Part shown: in pieces, positions 8,417 through 16,106 of the stretch | How positions within the stretch are numbered: the stretch's first letter is position 1 | Layout: each line of letters opens with the position of its first letter | Assembly: GCA_013298765.1 (NCBI GenBank) | Contig: JAAFJA010000008.1 | Span: 1-64,000 of the forward strand | From: Betaproteobacteria bacterium | GTDB taxonomy: Bacteria > Pseudomonadota > Gammaproteobacteria > Burkholderiales > Casimicrobiaceae | Direction of reading: 5' to 3' | DNA: 64,000 nucleotides | The notes under the pieces: model-generated | What the model was told of the DNA's origin: nothing | The model's database searches: none | What the model saw: only the letters and a program-made list of their open reading frames with translations | Position numbers and translations under genes: made by a program

Positions 8417-9436
8417 ATGCTTGTGACACAACAACCCGTGCTTCGCCGTTTTTGGTACGCATTGATGCCGATGAGTCACCTCGACGATGGGCCAAAGCCG
8501 TTCACGCTGCTCGGCGAAAACATTGTGCTGTGGAAAAAATCCGACGGAACACCCGCCGCGCTACGTGATCGCTGTTGTCATCGCACCGCAAAACTCTCGA
8601 AAGGGTTTGTTGAGGGAGACAACATCGTCTGCGGCTATCACGGCTGGACTTACGACGAGCGCGGCGCATGTGTTCGCATTCCGCAAAACGCAGACGGAGC
8701 GATTCCTTCGGGCGCGAAGGTGCCCGCGTTTCACTGCCAAGAAAAGTACGGTTACGTCTGGGTTGCGCTCGACGATCCACTCAGACCGATTCCGCACTTT
8801 CCGGAGGATGGCGCGACGGGTTATCGCCGCATCTTTCAGTTCTATCAGGAGTGGAACACAAGCCCGGTGCGGATGATGGAAAACTCGTTCGACAATTCGC
8901 ATTTTTCATTCGTGCACAAAGCGAACTTCGGTATCGCCAATCAACCGAAACCCGCGCCCTACGAATTCAGCGAAACGGACTACGGCTTCGAAGCAATCAC
9001 CACGGTGCCGATTCGTAACCCAGCCGAGAGCCATCGCATTACTGGCACCACCGAACCGATTACACATCGGCATCTTGTAAACCGCTACTACTTGCCCTTT
9101 TGCAGGCGCTTCGGTTGCTCGTATCCCGCAAGCGGGATCGATCACATCATCTACAACTGCGCAACGCCCATTGATGATGAGCGAATGATTCTCGTGCAGT
9201 GGCTCTATCGCAACGACAGTGAAGCCGATTGCAGCACGCAAGCGCTCATCGATTGGGATGCAACGATCACCAGCGAAGATCGCGAGATTTTGGAGGCAAC
9301 CGATCCCGATGTTTGCATCGATACGCGTCGCCGTGTCGAGTTTCATATGCCGTCCGACAAGCCAGGACTCATCATCCGTCAGCAGCTACTTGCATTGCTT
9401 GAAGCGCATGGCGAGCAAGAAGTTTTTCGCACTTAG
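8417..9436 (+). CDS. Rieske non-heme iron oxygenase, tandem paralogue
   Basis: A 339-residue protein alignable with its upstream neighbour almost end to end (MLVTQQPVLRRFWYALMPMS versus MLVTKQPVLRRFWYPVMPLA). Rieske ligands are present in DRCCHRTAKLSKG and VCGYHGWTYD, and the iron site in ENSFDNSHFSFVH. It starts 22 bases after the previous stop, with GAGAGA as ribosome-binding site, so the two are cotranscribed. Divergence is concentrated in the C-terminal half, where the substrate pocket lies, suggesting two related substrates or a hetero-oligomer. Typical full length for the VanA-like group. Confidence 0.9.
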   Translation: MLVTQQPVLRRFWYALMPMSHLDDGPKPFTLLGENIVLWKKSDGTPAALRDRCCHRTAKLSKGFVEGDNIVCGYHGWTYDERGACVRIPQNADGAIPSGAKVPAFHCQEKYGYVWVALDDPLRPIPHFPEDGATGYRRIFQFYQEWNTSPVRMMENSFDNSHFSFVHKANFGIANQPKPAPYEFSETDYGFEAITTVPIRNPAESHRITGTTEPITHRHLVNRYYLPFCRRFGCSYPASGIDHIIYNCATPIDDERMILVQWLYRNDSEADCSTQALIDWDATITSEDREILEATDPDVCIDTRRRVEFHMPSDKPGLIIRQQLLALLEAHGEQEVFRT

Positions 9437-9467
9437 TGCCCGCTTCAAGCATCAAGCAGATTTCTCT

Positions 9468-9992
9468 TCAATAGCGCGCCAAACCGCGACGGTCGTACAC
9501 ACGCACACGATCGCCTGAGCGCACGTCAACATTGGTTGATTGCTCCATCGATAGCACTTGGCCGTTTTCAAGGCGCACGCGAACGACGCTGTACTGCGCG
9601 CTGCCGCCGCGCTGGTTGCGTTCGATCTCGTTGCCGATGATCGCGCCTAGGACTGCACCCCCGACGGTGGCCGCATCGCGCGCACGACGCGAGCCGCCGG
9701 CCTGATGGCCAACTACGCCACCGACGATTCCACCAACGACTGCGCCCGCGCCACTCGTGTTGCTGCCGCCGCCGACGTACTGAACGTCTTCCACGGTACC
9801 GAACTCAACCGAGCGATAGCCTTGCGGAATCACTTCGTTTGGGCCGTAGTTCACGGTACGCGGTGCCTCGGAGCCGCTGTAGCGCGGTTGCGGGTCGTAA
9901 TTTGCATAGCGGGGGCGATTGCTTTGACACCCCGTCAGCGCGATCACGCCGATCAATGTGGCGGCGATAAGTAACTTGCTTTTCTGTTGCAT
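9468..9992 (-). CDS. SlyB-like outer-membrane lipoprotein with glycine-zipper domain
   Basis: A 174-residue lipoprotein. The ATG at 9992 is chosen because GGAG lies seven bases upstream and a lipoprotein signal follows, with lipobox ALTG and Cys22. The middle contains the glycine-zipper pair typical of SlyB/Rick_17kDa proteins: AGAVVGGIVGGVVGHQAGG and DAATVGGAVLGAIIGNEI. The C-terminal part (YSVVRVRLENGQVLSMEQ...GDRVRVYD) is the usual beta-rich tail. It should be anchored in the outer membrane, where relatives support envelope integrity under stress. It stands alone between two convergent or divergent neighbours. Confidence 0.88.
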   Translation of the reverse strand: MQQKSKLLIAATLIGVIALTGCQSNRPRYANYDPQPRYSGSEAPRTVNYGPNEVIPQGYRSVEFGTVEDVQYVGGGSNTSGAGAVVGGIVGGVVGHQAGGSRRARDAATVGGAVLGAIIGNEIERNQRGGSAQYSVVRVRLENGQVLSMEQSTNVDVRSGDRVRVYDRRGLARY

Positions 9993-10125
9993 TCGAATCT
10001 CCTTCGATGAGGCGCGCATTGATTGCGCGACGGCAAGATGATGTAACGATTGAACACGACGCACGGAGGACACGCGCTCAGTCGCTAGCAAGCGACAACT
10101 GCGAGTCACACAAACACGATATTTA

Positions 10126-10515
10126 CTACGCCGCTCGCGATTCGATGAGTTCGATCTTGTAGCCGTCCGGGTCCTGCACAAACGCAATCACCGTGCTGCC
10201 ACCCTTCACAGCTCCTGCCTCACGCGTGACGTTGCCACCCGCTGCGCGTACCTGCTCGCACGCCGCGGCGGCATTGGGCACAGCGATTGCGATATGGCCG
10301 AACGCACCGCCCATTTCATAGCTTGAAACACCATAGTTGTAGGTGAGCTCGATCACCGCGTCTTGGCTTTCATCGCCATAGCCAACGAACGCGAGTGAAT
10401 ACTTTTGCTCGGGTCGATCCGTTGTGCGCAGCAGCGTCATTCCCATCACGTGGGTGTAGAAATCAATGGATCGCTGCAAATCGCCGACTCGCAGCATGGT
10501 GTGAAGAATTCGCAT
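10126..10515 (-). CDS. gloA: Lactoylglutathione lyase (glyoxalase I)
   Basis: A 129-residue protein of normal GloA length. It converts the hemithioacetal of methylglyoxal and glutathione to S-lactoylglutathione in the cytoplasm. The start [20 protein letters not shown] is the family signature. The four metal ligands are recognisable: His5, Glu in AVIELTYN, His in AFGHIAI and Glu in KIELIE, which fits the nickel-type bacterial enzyme. An upstream in-frame start at 10545 would add ten residues and is not favoured. Monocistronic by position. Confidence 0.93.
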   Translation of the reverse strand: MRILHTMLRVGDLQRSIDFYTHVMGMTLLRTTDRPEQKYSLAFVGYGDESQDAVIELTYNYGVSSYEMGGAFGHIAIAVPNAAAACEQVRAAGGNVTREAGAVKGGSTVIAFVQDPDGYKIELIESRAA

Positions 10516-10662
10516 ATTTAACTTTCTTGGAAATAGTCGACGCACTTCTGATCGTGAAGCGCAATGTGGCCGCTAGGATCAAAAGGCTGTGAAGCCTAAA
10601 TTGTCTTTCATCAGGTGCGTTGTGGGCGTCCTACACATATTGCATAGGATTGCGGGCATAGC

Positions 10663-11562
10663 TCACACTTGGTTCACGACAGCGAGCCGCAAGTGGTTAC
10701 CCAGCGCAACGCGTTGAAAACCCGCGCTTTCGTAAAGGGCGGTAGCCGCATCATTGCCCGCAACAACCGTGAGCGCAACATTTTTTACCGCAGCTTGCGC
10801 GAACGCCCACGAAAGCGCATGCCGGAGAAGCGCTCGACCGAACCCTGAGCCGCGCCGATCCTTTCGAACCACGAGGTAGTCCACATAACCCTCAGTGCTG
10901 CCGGGCTCCCGACTTGCATGCACACACCCCACGAGGATTCCGTTCACGACCAGAACAAAGGTGACTGCCTCATCGCTTTCGGGCGCAGCAAAATCATCGC
11001 GGGTGAGATACCCGCCGGGGAACGCTTCTGCAGTGAGCGCAACCACGTCATCAATCCACGGCGCAGATATGAGCTCAATTCTGGGATCAATCATCGGGTT
11101 GGCGTGATCCCGCTCAGCGGAGTAAACGGCGTTTTGTTTGAGCGATTCAAACTGCCAGCTCGACAGCGCGCTGAGTGCCTGACTGTATGAGCTTTCGAGA
11201 TACGCGTCCCAGGTGGTCACATCCTCAGCGAACCGCGCGCGAAGCGCTTCGAAGGCCAGCTTGCTGATGGTTTCAAAGCGCGTCACAGCGCTATGGGCAA
11301 CGAACGGCCCGCGCAGCCATGCGCGACGCAAATCAATCGCCACCTCTGCGCCATAAAGGCCAACCCAGCGACCATCTGCATCATCACGAATCGCGACGTA
11401 GAACACTTCGCGGTCGTTTTCCGCCGCAACCGTTTTGGCAAGCCATTCAAAATCGGCGTGAAGGCAGCGAGCGCCCGCTTGTGACTGCGCATGGTTGACG
11501 AGCGCCAACAACTCAGGATTTGCTGCAACTACTCGTGGCGTAACAAAGTGGCGAGTAAGCAT
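10663..11562 (-). CDS. GNAT-family N-acetyltransferase
   Basis: A 299-residue protein. The GNAT fold is in the C-terminal half: strand FVLVVNGILVGCVHAS, then YVDYLVVRKDRRGSGFGRALLRHAL, where RRGSGFG is the acetyl-CoA pyrophosphate-binding loop (R/QxxGxG/A). ALYESAGFQRVALGN is the usual closing element. The N-terminal ~150 residues look like a degenerate second GNAT-like half, so the protein may be a tandem GNAT with one active site. The acetylated substrate is unknown. Confidence 0.82.
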   Translation of the reverse strand: MLTRHFVTPRVVAANPELLALVNHAQSQAGARCLHADFEWLAKTVAAENDREVFYVAIRDDADGRWVGLYGAEVAIDLRRAWLRGPFVAHSAVTRFETISKLAFEALRARFAEDVTTWDAYLESSYSQALSALSSWQFESLKQNAVYSAERDHANPMIDPRIELISAPWIDDVVALTAEAFPGGYLTRDDFAAPESDEAVTFVLVVNGILVGCVHASREPGSTEGYVDYLVVRKDRRGSGFGRALLRHALSWAFAQAAVKNVALTVVAGNDAATALYESAGFQRVALGNHLRLAVVNQV

Positions 11563-11578
11563 TTAACCTTTTTGCTAA

Positions 11579-11600
11579 AGCGCTTATTTAAATGGGGCGA
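11579..11600 (-). repeat. Copy of the TAGCCCCAATT dispersed repeat
   Basis: On the minus strand this reads TCGCCCCATTTAAATAAGCG, close to the copies at 17781 (TAGCCCCAATTGAATAGGCG) and 52743 (TTGCCCCGATTGGATAAGCG). It lies just upstream of the GNAT gene start, in the divergent promoter region shared with the epimerase gene. A weaker relative (GCTAGCCCACTTTAAACATG) begins near 11643. Confidence 0.5.
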
Positions 11601-11742
11601 GGTACTAATATTTTCTATATTTGACAACTCATAAATACGAACGCTAGCCCACTTTAAACATGGGTTACGTATTGCTATTTATCTTGAAGGTCACTACTAG
11701 TCTTGCGTCCTATTCAACGCGAACGCTGTCTATGATTATGTG

Positions 11743-12720
11743 ATGAAACTTTTAGTCCTTGGCGGTACGCAGTTCCTGGGGCGGCACGTCGTTGGACATG
11801 CCATTGCGCGTGGACACGCGGTAACGCTCTTCAATCGCGGGCAACGCAATCTCGAACTCTTCCCGGATGTGCCTCGGCTGATCGGCGATCGCAATGGCGA
11901 CATGACTGCATTGTCAGGGCCCAGCTTTGATTCGGTGATCGATTGCTGCGGCTACACGCCACAACAGATGAGGCGTACTGCGGAAGCGCTGGGCGATGCT
12001 GTGCCGCACTACGTGTTCATCTCCTCGATTTCAGCCTACGCTGCTCGCCCACCGCATGAGCGCTACGACGAAACAGCGCCCCTCGTTTCGGGTGATGTAG
12101 GTTACGGCGAAGAAAAAGCTCGCGCCGAAGAAGCGATTGACGCAGCCTATCCGAAACGCGTTGCCATCGTGCGGCCGGGGCTCATCGTTGGGCCTTACGA
12201 TCCTACCGGCCGCTTCACCTATTGGCCGCTGCGTTACGCGCGCGGCGGGAGCGTGCTTGCGCCCGGCCGACCGGAACGTCCCGTGCAATGGATCGACGTA
12301 CGAGATTTAGCTGAATGGATCGTGGCGCTTTGTGAATCGCGCACAACGGGTGCATTCAATGCAATCACCCAAGCCGATCAATACACGATGAAAACACTCA
12401 CCGATGCCTGCGCCGCGTTGCGTGCTTCAGCCGTTCGCACTCATTGGATTAACGATGAAACGCTCCTCGCGCAAGGCGTCGCGCCGTGGAGCGAGTTACC
12501 GCTCTGGATTCCCGAAGACGACGTAGACGCGGGCGGATTGATGCTCGCGAAAGCGGATCGCGCCATTGCAGCAGGGCTTCGCTTTCGACCCATTGAGGTC
12601 ACCGTCCGTGAAACACTTGACTGGGCGCTTACAGTCAGTGATGAACATTCCGCGCGCGGCATCGGAAAAACGCTAACACCTGAGCGCGAAGCAACGTTAA
12701 TCACCGAGTTTTCAACCTAG
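11743..12720 (+). CDS. NAD-dependent epimerase/dehydratase family protein
   Basis: A 325-residue extended-SDR protein. The N-terminus MKLLVLGGTQFLGRHVVGHA carries the GxxGxxG nucleotide-binding motif. FISSISAYA supplies the conserved Ser region, and VGYGEEKARAE replaces the usual YxxxK with a Tyr-Gly-Glu-Glu-Lys arrangement. The substrate-binding half contains IVRPGLIVGPYDPTGRFTYWP. Relatives are annotated as sugar-nucleotide epimerases or as isoflavone-reductase-like proteins; the substrate is not evident. A GTG three bases upstream is in frame, but ATG 11743 is preferred. DinB follows 28 bases downstream and may be cotranscribed. Confidence 0.85.
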   Translation: MKLLVLGGTQFLGRHVVGHAIARGHAVTLFNRGQRNLELFPDVPRLIGDRNGDMTALSGPSFDSVIDCCGYTPQQMRRTAEALGDAVPHYVFISSISAYAARPPHERYDETAPLVSGDVGYGEEKARAEEAIDAAYPKRVAIVRPGLIVGPYDPTGRFTYWPLRYARGGSVLAPGRPERPVQWIDVRDLAEWIVALCESRTTGAFNAITQADQYTMKTLTDACAALRASAVRTHWINDETLLAQGVAPWSELPLWIPEDDVDAGGLMLAKADRAIAAGLRFRPIEVTVRETLDWALTVSDEHSARGIGKTLTPEREATLITEFST

Positions 12721-12748
12721 CTAAAGACCGTCAGCCGTTAGGATTTTT

Positions 12749-13285
12749 ATGATCACCACAGCCTATTGCCAACACATGGCTCGCTATAACCGCTGGCAAA
12801 ACCAGTCGATTTATGCGGCGTGCGAAAAACTCACCGACGATACGCGCAAACGCAACATGGGCGCGTTTTTCAAAAGCATTCACAACACACTCAATCACCT
12901 GATGGTTGCAGATCGGCTCTGGCTATCGCGATTCGATGGTGAACCTGCAGGTGATATTCACTCGCTCGATCAGGTGCTCTACACGGATTTCGAAGAGCTC
13001 AAAAAGCAACGCGGATTTGCCGATGATCGCGCTGATCGATTCATCGCGACACTCACACAGGCGCGTATTGATTCAGCGCTTACGTTTCGTCGAGTCGGCG
13101 GAAACAAGGATGAAGTCAGTATGCCCATGCATATTTGCTTGATGCACTACTTCAGCCATGGCACGCATCATCGTGGGCAAGTCACCACGCTCCTGATGCA
13201 ATGCGGCGTTGATCCGGGCGTCACCGATTTGCCGTGGCTTCCAAAGGATTTTGCATCACCGATTTTCGGGCTCGGTCAGGGGTAG
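12749..13285 (+). CDS. DinB-family protein (putative metal-dependent thiol transferase fold)
   Basis: A 178-residue four-helix-bundle protein. The opening YCQHMARYNRWQNQSIYAACEKL and SIHNTLNHLMVADRLWLSRF are typical of the DinB/YfiT family, with the metal-binding His in LNHLMVAD and the pair in YFSHGTHHRGQVTTLL. Members bind a divalent metal and include thiol-dependent S-transferases, but the name comes from DNA-damage induction in Bacillus. It is convergent with the photolyase operon, only 20 bases away. Confidence 0.9.
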   Translation: MITTAYCQHMARYNRWQNQSIYAACEKLTDDTRKRNMGAFFKSIHNTLNHLMVADRLWLSRFDGEPAGDIHSLDQVLYTDFEELKKQRGFADDRADRFIATLTQARIDSALTFRRVGGNKDEVSMPMHICLMHYFSHGTHHRGQVTTLLMQCGVDPGVTDLPWLPKDFASPIFGLGQG

Positions 13286-13305
13286 TTTTCGCCCGCGTGA
13301 TCGTC

Positions 13306-14874
13306 TCAGTCGAATAGCGATCCTTGCCGCTCTCTCGATTGCGCGTCTCGCTCGCGTTTAGTGATCTTTGGCGTGCCCTCGCGCGCGGGGTTCCTTGAGC
13401 CATGCTTCTCATAAACGCGCTTTGATTCAGCGCGAACCGTTTGGCTTTTCCGCAGGGAATAAATCTTTTCCTTCGCTTCACGCATCGACGCCATGTGATC
13501 CACGATCGGTGCAGGATAGATTGAAGCGTCAATATCCGCGCGCCACGGCGTATGGATGAGTGCGCCATTCAAATGAGCGAGCTCAGGCACCCATCGTCGA
13601 ATGAACACACCCTCCGGGTCTTGATCGATACTTTGCTTCACTACGTTGTAGATGCGAACGGTGTTGATACCGGTAACGCCGCTCTGCATTTGCGCTTGAG
13701 ACCAATGAATGCCGGGCTCAAAATCGATGAACTCGCGCGCGAGATGTAAGCCCGTGAGCCGCCAATGAAGCCACAAGTTGTAGCTCGCGAAACTCATGAG
13801 CATGGCGCGCATCCGAAAGTTTATCCACCCTGTCGCGGCGAGGCTTCGCATACAAGCATCAACGAACGGAAGTCCTGTTCTTCCTTCACACCATGCACGA
13901 TATCTGCGAAGTTCGTCTGGCGTGAGCGCCTCGATGGACTCCGCTTCGTGTCTCAGCCCATCAAACCCGCGATGCACGTTTCGAAACTCGATTGCCGGTT
14001 CGTCTTCAAGTTTCTGGATGAAATGGCAATGCCAGTGCAATCGCGCTTCAAAACTCTTGATCGACGCAAGAAATCCATCGGGCCGCGCGCTGAGCTCCAT
14101 CGCTCGAAGCGCATCCCGGCGCCTAATCAGCGCAGCAACACATTCGCGAATCGAAATTGATCCCCACGCGAGATGGGGCGAGAGGCGCGAGCAAGACGTG
14201 GCTGCCGTGGTGGGCGAGGACATTTCGGATCGGTAATACTGACCGCGCTCCGTTAAGAACGAATTGAGCATACCGAGCGCGCGCTGACGCCCGCCCTTCA
14301 AGCGACGCGGTTTATCGTCGCCTGGAATGCCGAGCGCAGTCGGCGTAAGTTCCTGAACGGAGGGAATCGCCATGTTGACCCAACGAATGTGCGTCGGCGC
14401 GGCGAGTGGCGCGTTCGTCATCCGCGAATTCCAATGCTTCGTCCAGCGATCCCGGGAATCTAAACGTCGCACCACTGCGTTACTCGGAAACTCATGCCAA
14501 GTGATTCGATTAGCGCGACACCAACGAGCGACCTTTTTGTCTCGCTCGTAAGACCAACCGTTGCCCGTTTCCTCATGGCTCAAGAGCTCGAATTCACCCA
14601 CATGGCTACGCAGCGTTTCAAGCGCTGCAACCATGTCGCCTTGCAAGCGAGTGAGCCCACCGCCCCGCGCCACACACCATGCGTCGAGTTCACGAAGACA
14701 TTCGTTTGCAAAGCCAAGATGTTGAGGCGCGGCATCGGGCTGTTGCCACTGCTCGGGTTCATACACCCAAAGCGCGATGACCGGGCCGCGCTTCGCGGCG
14801 TCGCAAAGCGGCGCATGATCTTCCCATCGAAGATCGCGCTTGAACCAAACGACTTGCGGCTTAGCGGTGTCCAT
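13306..14874 (-). CDS. Complete deoxyribodipyrimidine photolyase/cryptochrome-family flavoprotein
   Basis: About 522 residues with both photolyase domains. The N-terminal alpha/beta antenna domain starts VVWFKRDLRWEDHAPLCDAA. The C-terminal FAD domain contains LSPHLAWGSISIRECV, FEARLHWHCHFIQKLED, GRTGLPFVDACMRSLAATGWINFRMR and INTVRIYN, all hallmark photolyase elements. It should repair UV-induced pyrimidine dimers using light, or act as a blue-light sensor. A Lys/Arg-rich tail (about 50 residues, ending RERQGSLFD) could aid DNA binding. Start choice is weak: ATG 14874 is used; an in-frame TTG at 14892 lies just after the preceding stop. Last gene of a four- or five-gene operon. Confidence 0.9.
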   Translation of the reverse strand: MDTAKPQVVWFKRDLRWEDHAPLCDAAKRGPVIALWVYEPEQWQQPDAAPQHLGFANECLRELDAWCVARGGGLTRLQGDMVAALETLRSHVGEFELLSHEETGNGWSYERDKKVARWCRANRITWHEFPSNAVVRRLDSRDRWTKHWNSRMTNAPLAAPTHIRWVNMAIPSVQELTPTALGIPGDDKPRRLKGGRQRALGMLNSFLTERGQYYRSEMSSPTTAATSCSRLSPHLAWGSISIRECVAALIRRRDALRAMELSARPDGFLASIKSFEARLHWHCHFIQKLEDEPAIEFRNVHRGFDGLRHEAESIEALTPDELRRYRAWCEGRTGLPFVDACMRSLAATGWINFRMRAMLMSFASYNLWLHWRLTGLHLAREFIDFEPGIHWSQAQMQSGVTGINTVRIYNVVKQSIDQDPEGVFIRRWVPELAHLNGALIHTPWRADIDASIYPAPIVDHMASMREAKEKIYSLRKSQTVRAESKRVYEKHGSRNPAREGTPKITKRERDAQSRERQGSLFD

Positions 14875-14895
14875 TCCTTCAGCGATGTGCAACCG

Positions 14896-15318
14896 CTATC
14901 GGCGCGACTCAAGCGAATGAAGGTCTGATTCCGAAAACCACTGGGGCGCGACCGACTTCCAATACGCAGTGAACCGCGAGAGTTTTCCGCTAAATTCCAC
15001 GAATTGGGGTTCCGCCTCCCATTGAACGGTGCGCTTTGTCGATGCCAACCATTCGCGAATGGCGTGGTTGGGCGTTTCCTGGGTCACGATGTCGCTTGCG
15101 CCAAGGTCATCGCACACGGCTGCGAGCGATCCGTGAAACACGCGGACATCCGGAATTTCGCCTACACAATCGACGATGAATTGAACACGCTTGAGCGACC
15201 AACCCTCGCGCGCAACATAGGCATGATCCAGCACGAACACACGAATTAAATCGCGATGCGCAGCAAACACCGGCAGCGCTTCGTTCAGCATTTCATCGTG
15301 AACCAAAAGAATCTTCAT
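14896..15318 (-). CDS. Free-standing photolyase alpha/beta (antenna) domain
   Basis: A 140-residue protein that reads as the isolated N-terminal domain of a photolyase: strand KILLVHDEMLNEALPVF, then FVLDHAYVAREGWSLKRVQFIVDCV, VFHGSLAAVCDDL, DIVTQETPNHAIREWL, and an ending KLSRFTAYWKSVAPQW that corresponds to the linker where FAD domains normally begin. The FAD domain itself is missing but is encoded immediately upstream (15321-16106), two bases away. The pair therefore looks like a photolyase split in two, with the FAD half translated first. Whether it binds an antenna pigment is unknown. The call rests on fold pattern, not on a full alignment. Confidence 0.65.
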   Translation of the reverse strand: MKILLVHDEMLNEALPVFAAHRDLIRVFVLDHAYVAREGWSLKRVQFIVDCVGEIPDVRVFHGSLAAVCDDLGASDIVTQETPNHAIREWLASTKRTVQWEAEPQFVEFSGKLSRFTAYWKSVAPQWFSESDLHSLESRR

Positions 15319-15320
15319 CG

Positions 15321-16106
15321 CTAAAACGATTCCTTACCAAAGAGCTTTTTTTCAAGTGCGGGGTAAGGCGCATCAAACGGACACGCCCGCGCACGCGGGC
15401 ATTGCGCGCAGTAGCGCCCTTCGGTGTAGCGCTCCAAATTTTCTCGATTGAAGAAATAAGGTTTGCTCGAAAATGTTGAGGCAATCCACTGCCACGACAG
15501 ATGATTGCTGGCGCGATCGCCATCGAGCAGTTCGCCGTAATACCAATCGGCAGCCGCTTTCCAACTGACTTTTCGGTGATGAACGACGTAGCTTGCAAAC
15601 CACATGCGCGCGTGGTTGTGCACATAACCTGTCTCGCATAGTTCGCGTACAAACGCGTCCATGCATGCGAGGCCCGTCTTTGCGCTTGTCACATCTTCCG
15701 GCAACGGCGCAGACCCAAGCGGCACTTTGGCTCGCTCCAAGTCCTGTTCAATTTTCTTGCCGTCACGCGCCCATACACGACGCCAAAAATCTCGCCATGC
15801 AAGCTCAAACACGAACTTGTAAGCGCCGAAGCCGCTTCGCTTTATGCCCTGCTCAGCCGCCTCAGCGAGCGTGATCACACCGTGCCGGAAATAGGGCGAG
15901 AGCCGCGTAACTTTTCCGTCGAGGTGATTTCGCGTGCGTGCATACGCTACCGGGTCAACACGACCGAGCGCACGAAGCGCTGCGCTTCGGCCGCCTTCCA
16001 TCACACAATCTGCGCCGCTCAAATTGGGAAACAGTTCGCGAACCTGCGCATTGCGCGCGGCCCGCGTCGGCGCAAGCGTGATCTCTTTGACATTTGGAGA
16101 GGTCAT
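15321..16106 (-). CDS. Photolyase FAD-binding domain-only protein
   Basis: A 261-residue protein consisting of the FAD_binding_7 domain with no antenna domain. Recognisable elements are YARTRNHLDGKVTRLSPYFRHG, GAYKFVFELAWRDFWRRVW, TGLACMDAFVRELCETGYVHNHARMWFASY, and DGDRASNHLSWQWIASTFSSKPYFFN. It ends with a Cys-rich segment (YCAQCPRARACPFD) that might hold metal. The start is fixed by an ATGA overlap with the stop of the upstream FeS-photolyase gene; a longer in-frame extension to 16253 is inside that gene. Antenna-less photolyase-like proteins are known, but here a separate antenna-domain gene follows two bases downstream, so the two products may act together. Confidence 0.85.
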   Translation of the reverse strand: MTSPNVKEITLAPTRAARNAQVRELFPNLSGADCVMEGGRSAALRALGRVDPVAYARTRNHLDGKVTRLSPYFRHGVITLAEAAEQGIKRSGFGAYKFVFELAWRDFWRRVWARDGKKIEQDLERAKVPLGSAPLPEDVTSAKTGLACMDAFVRELCETGYVHNHARMWFASYVVHHRKVSWKAAADWYYGELLDGDRASNHLSWQWIASTFSSKPYFFNRENLERYTEGRYCAQCPRARACPFDAPYPALEKKLFGKESF

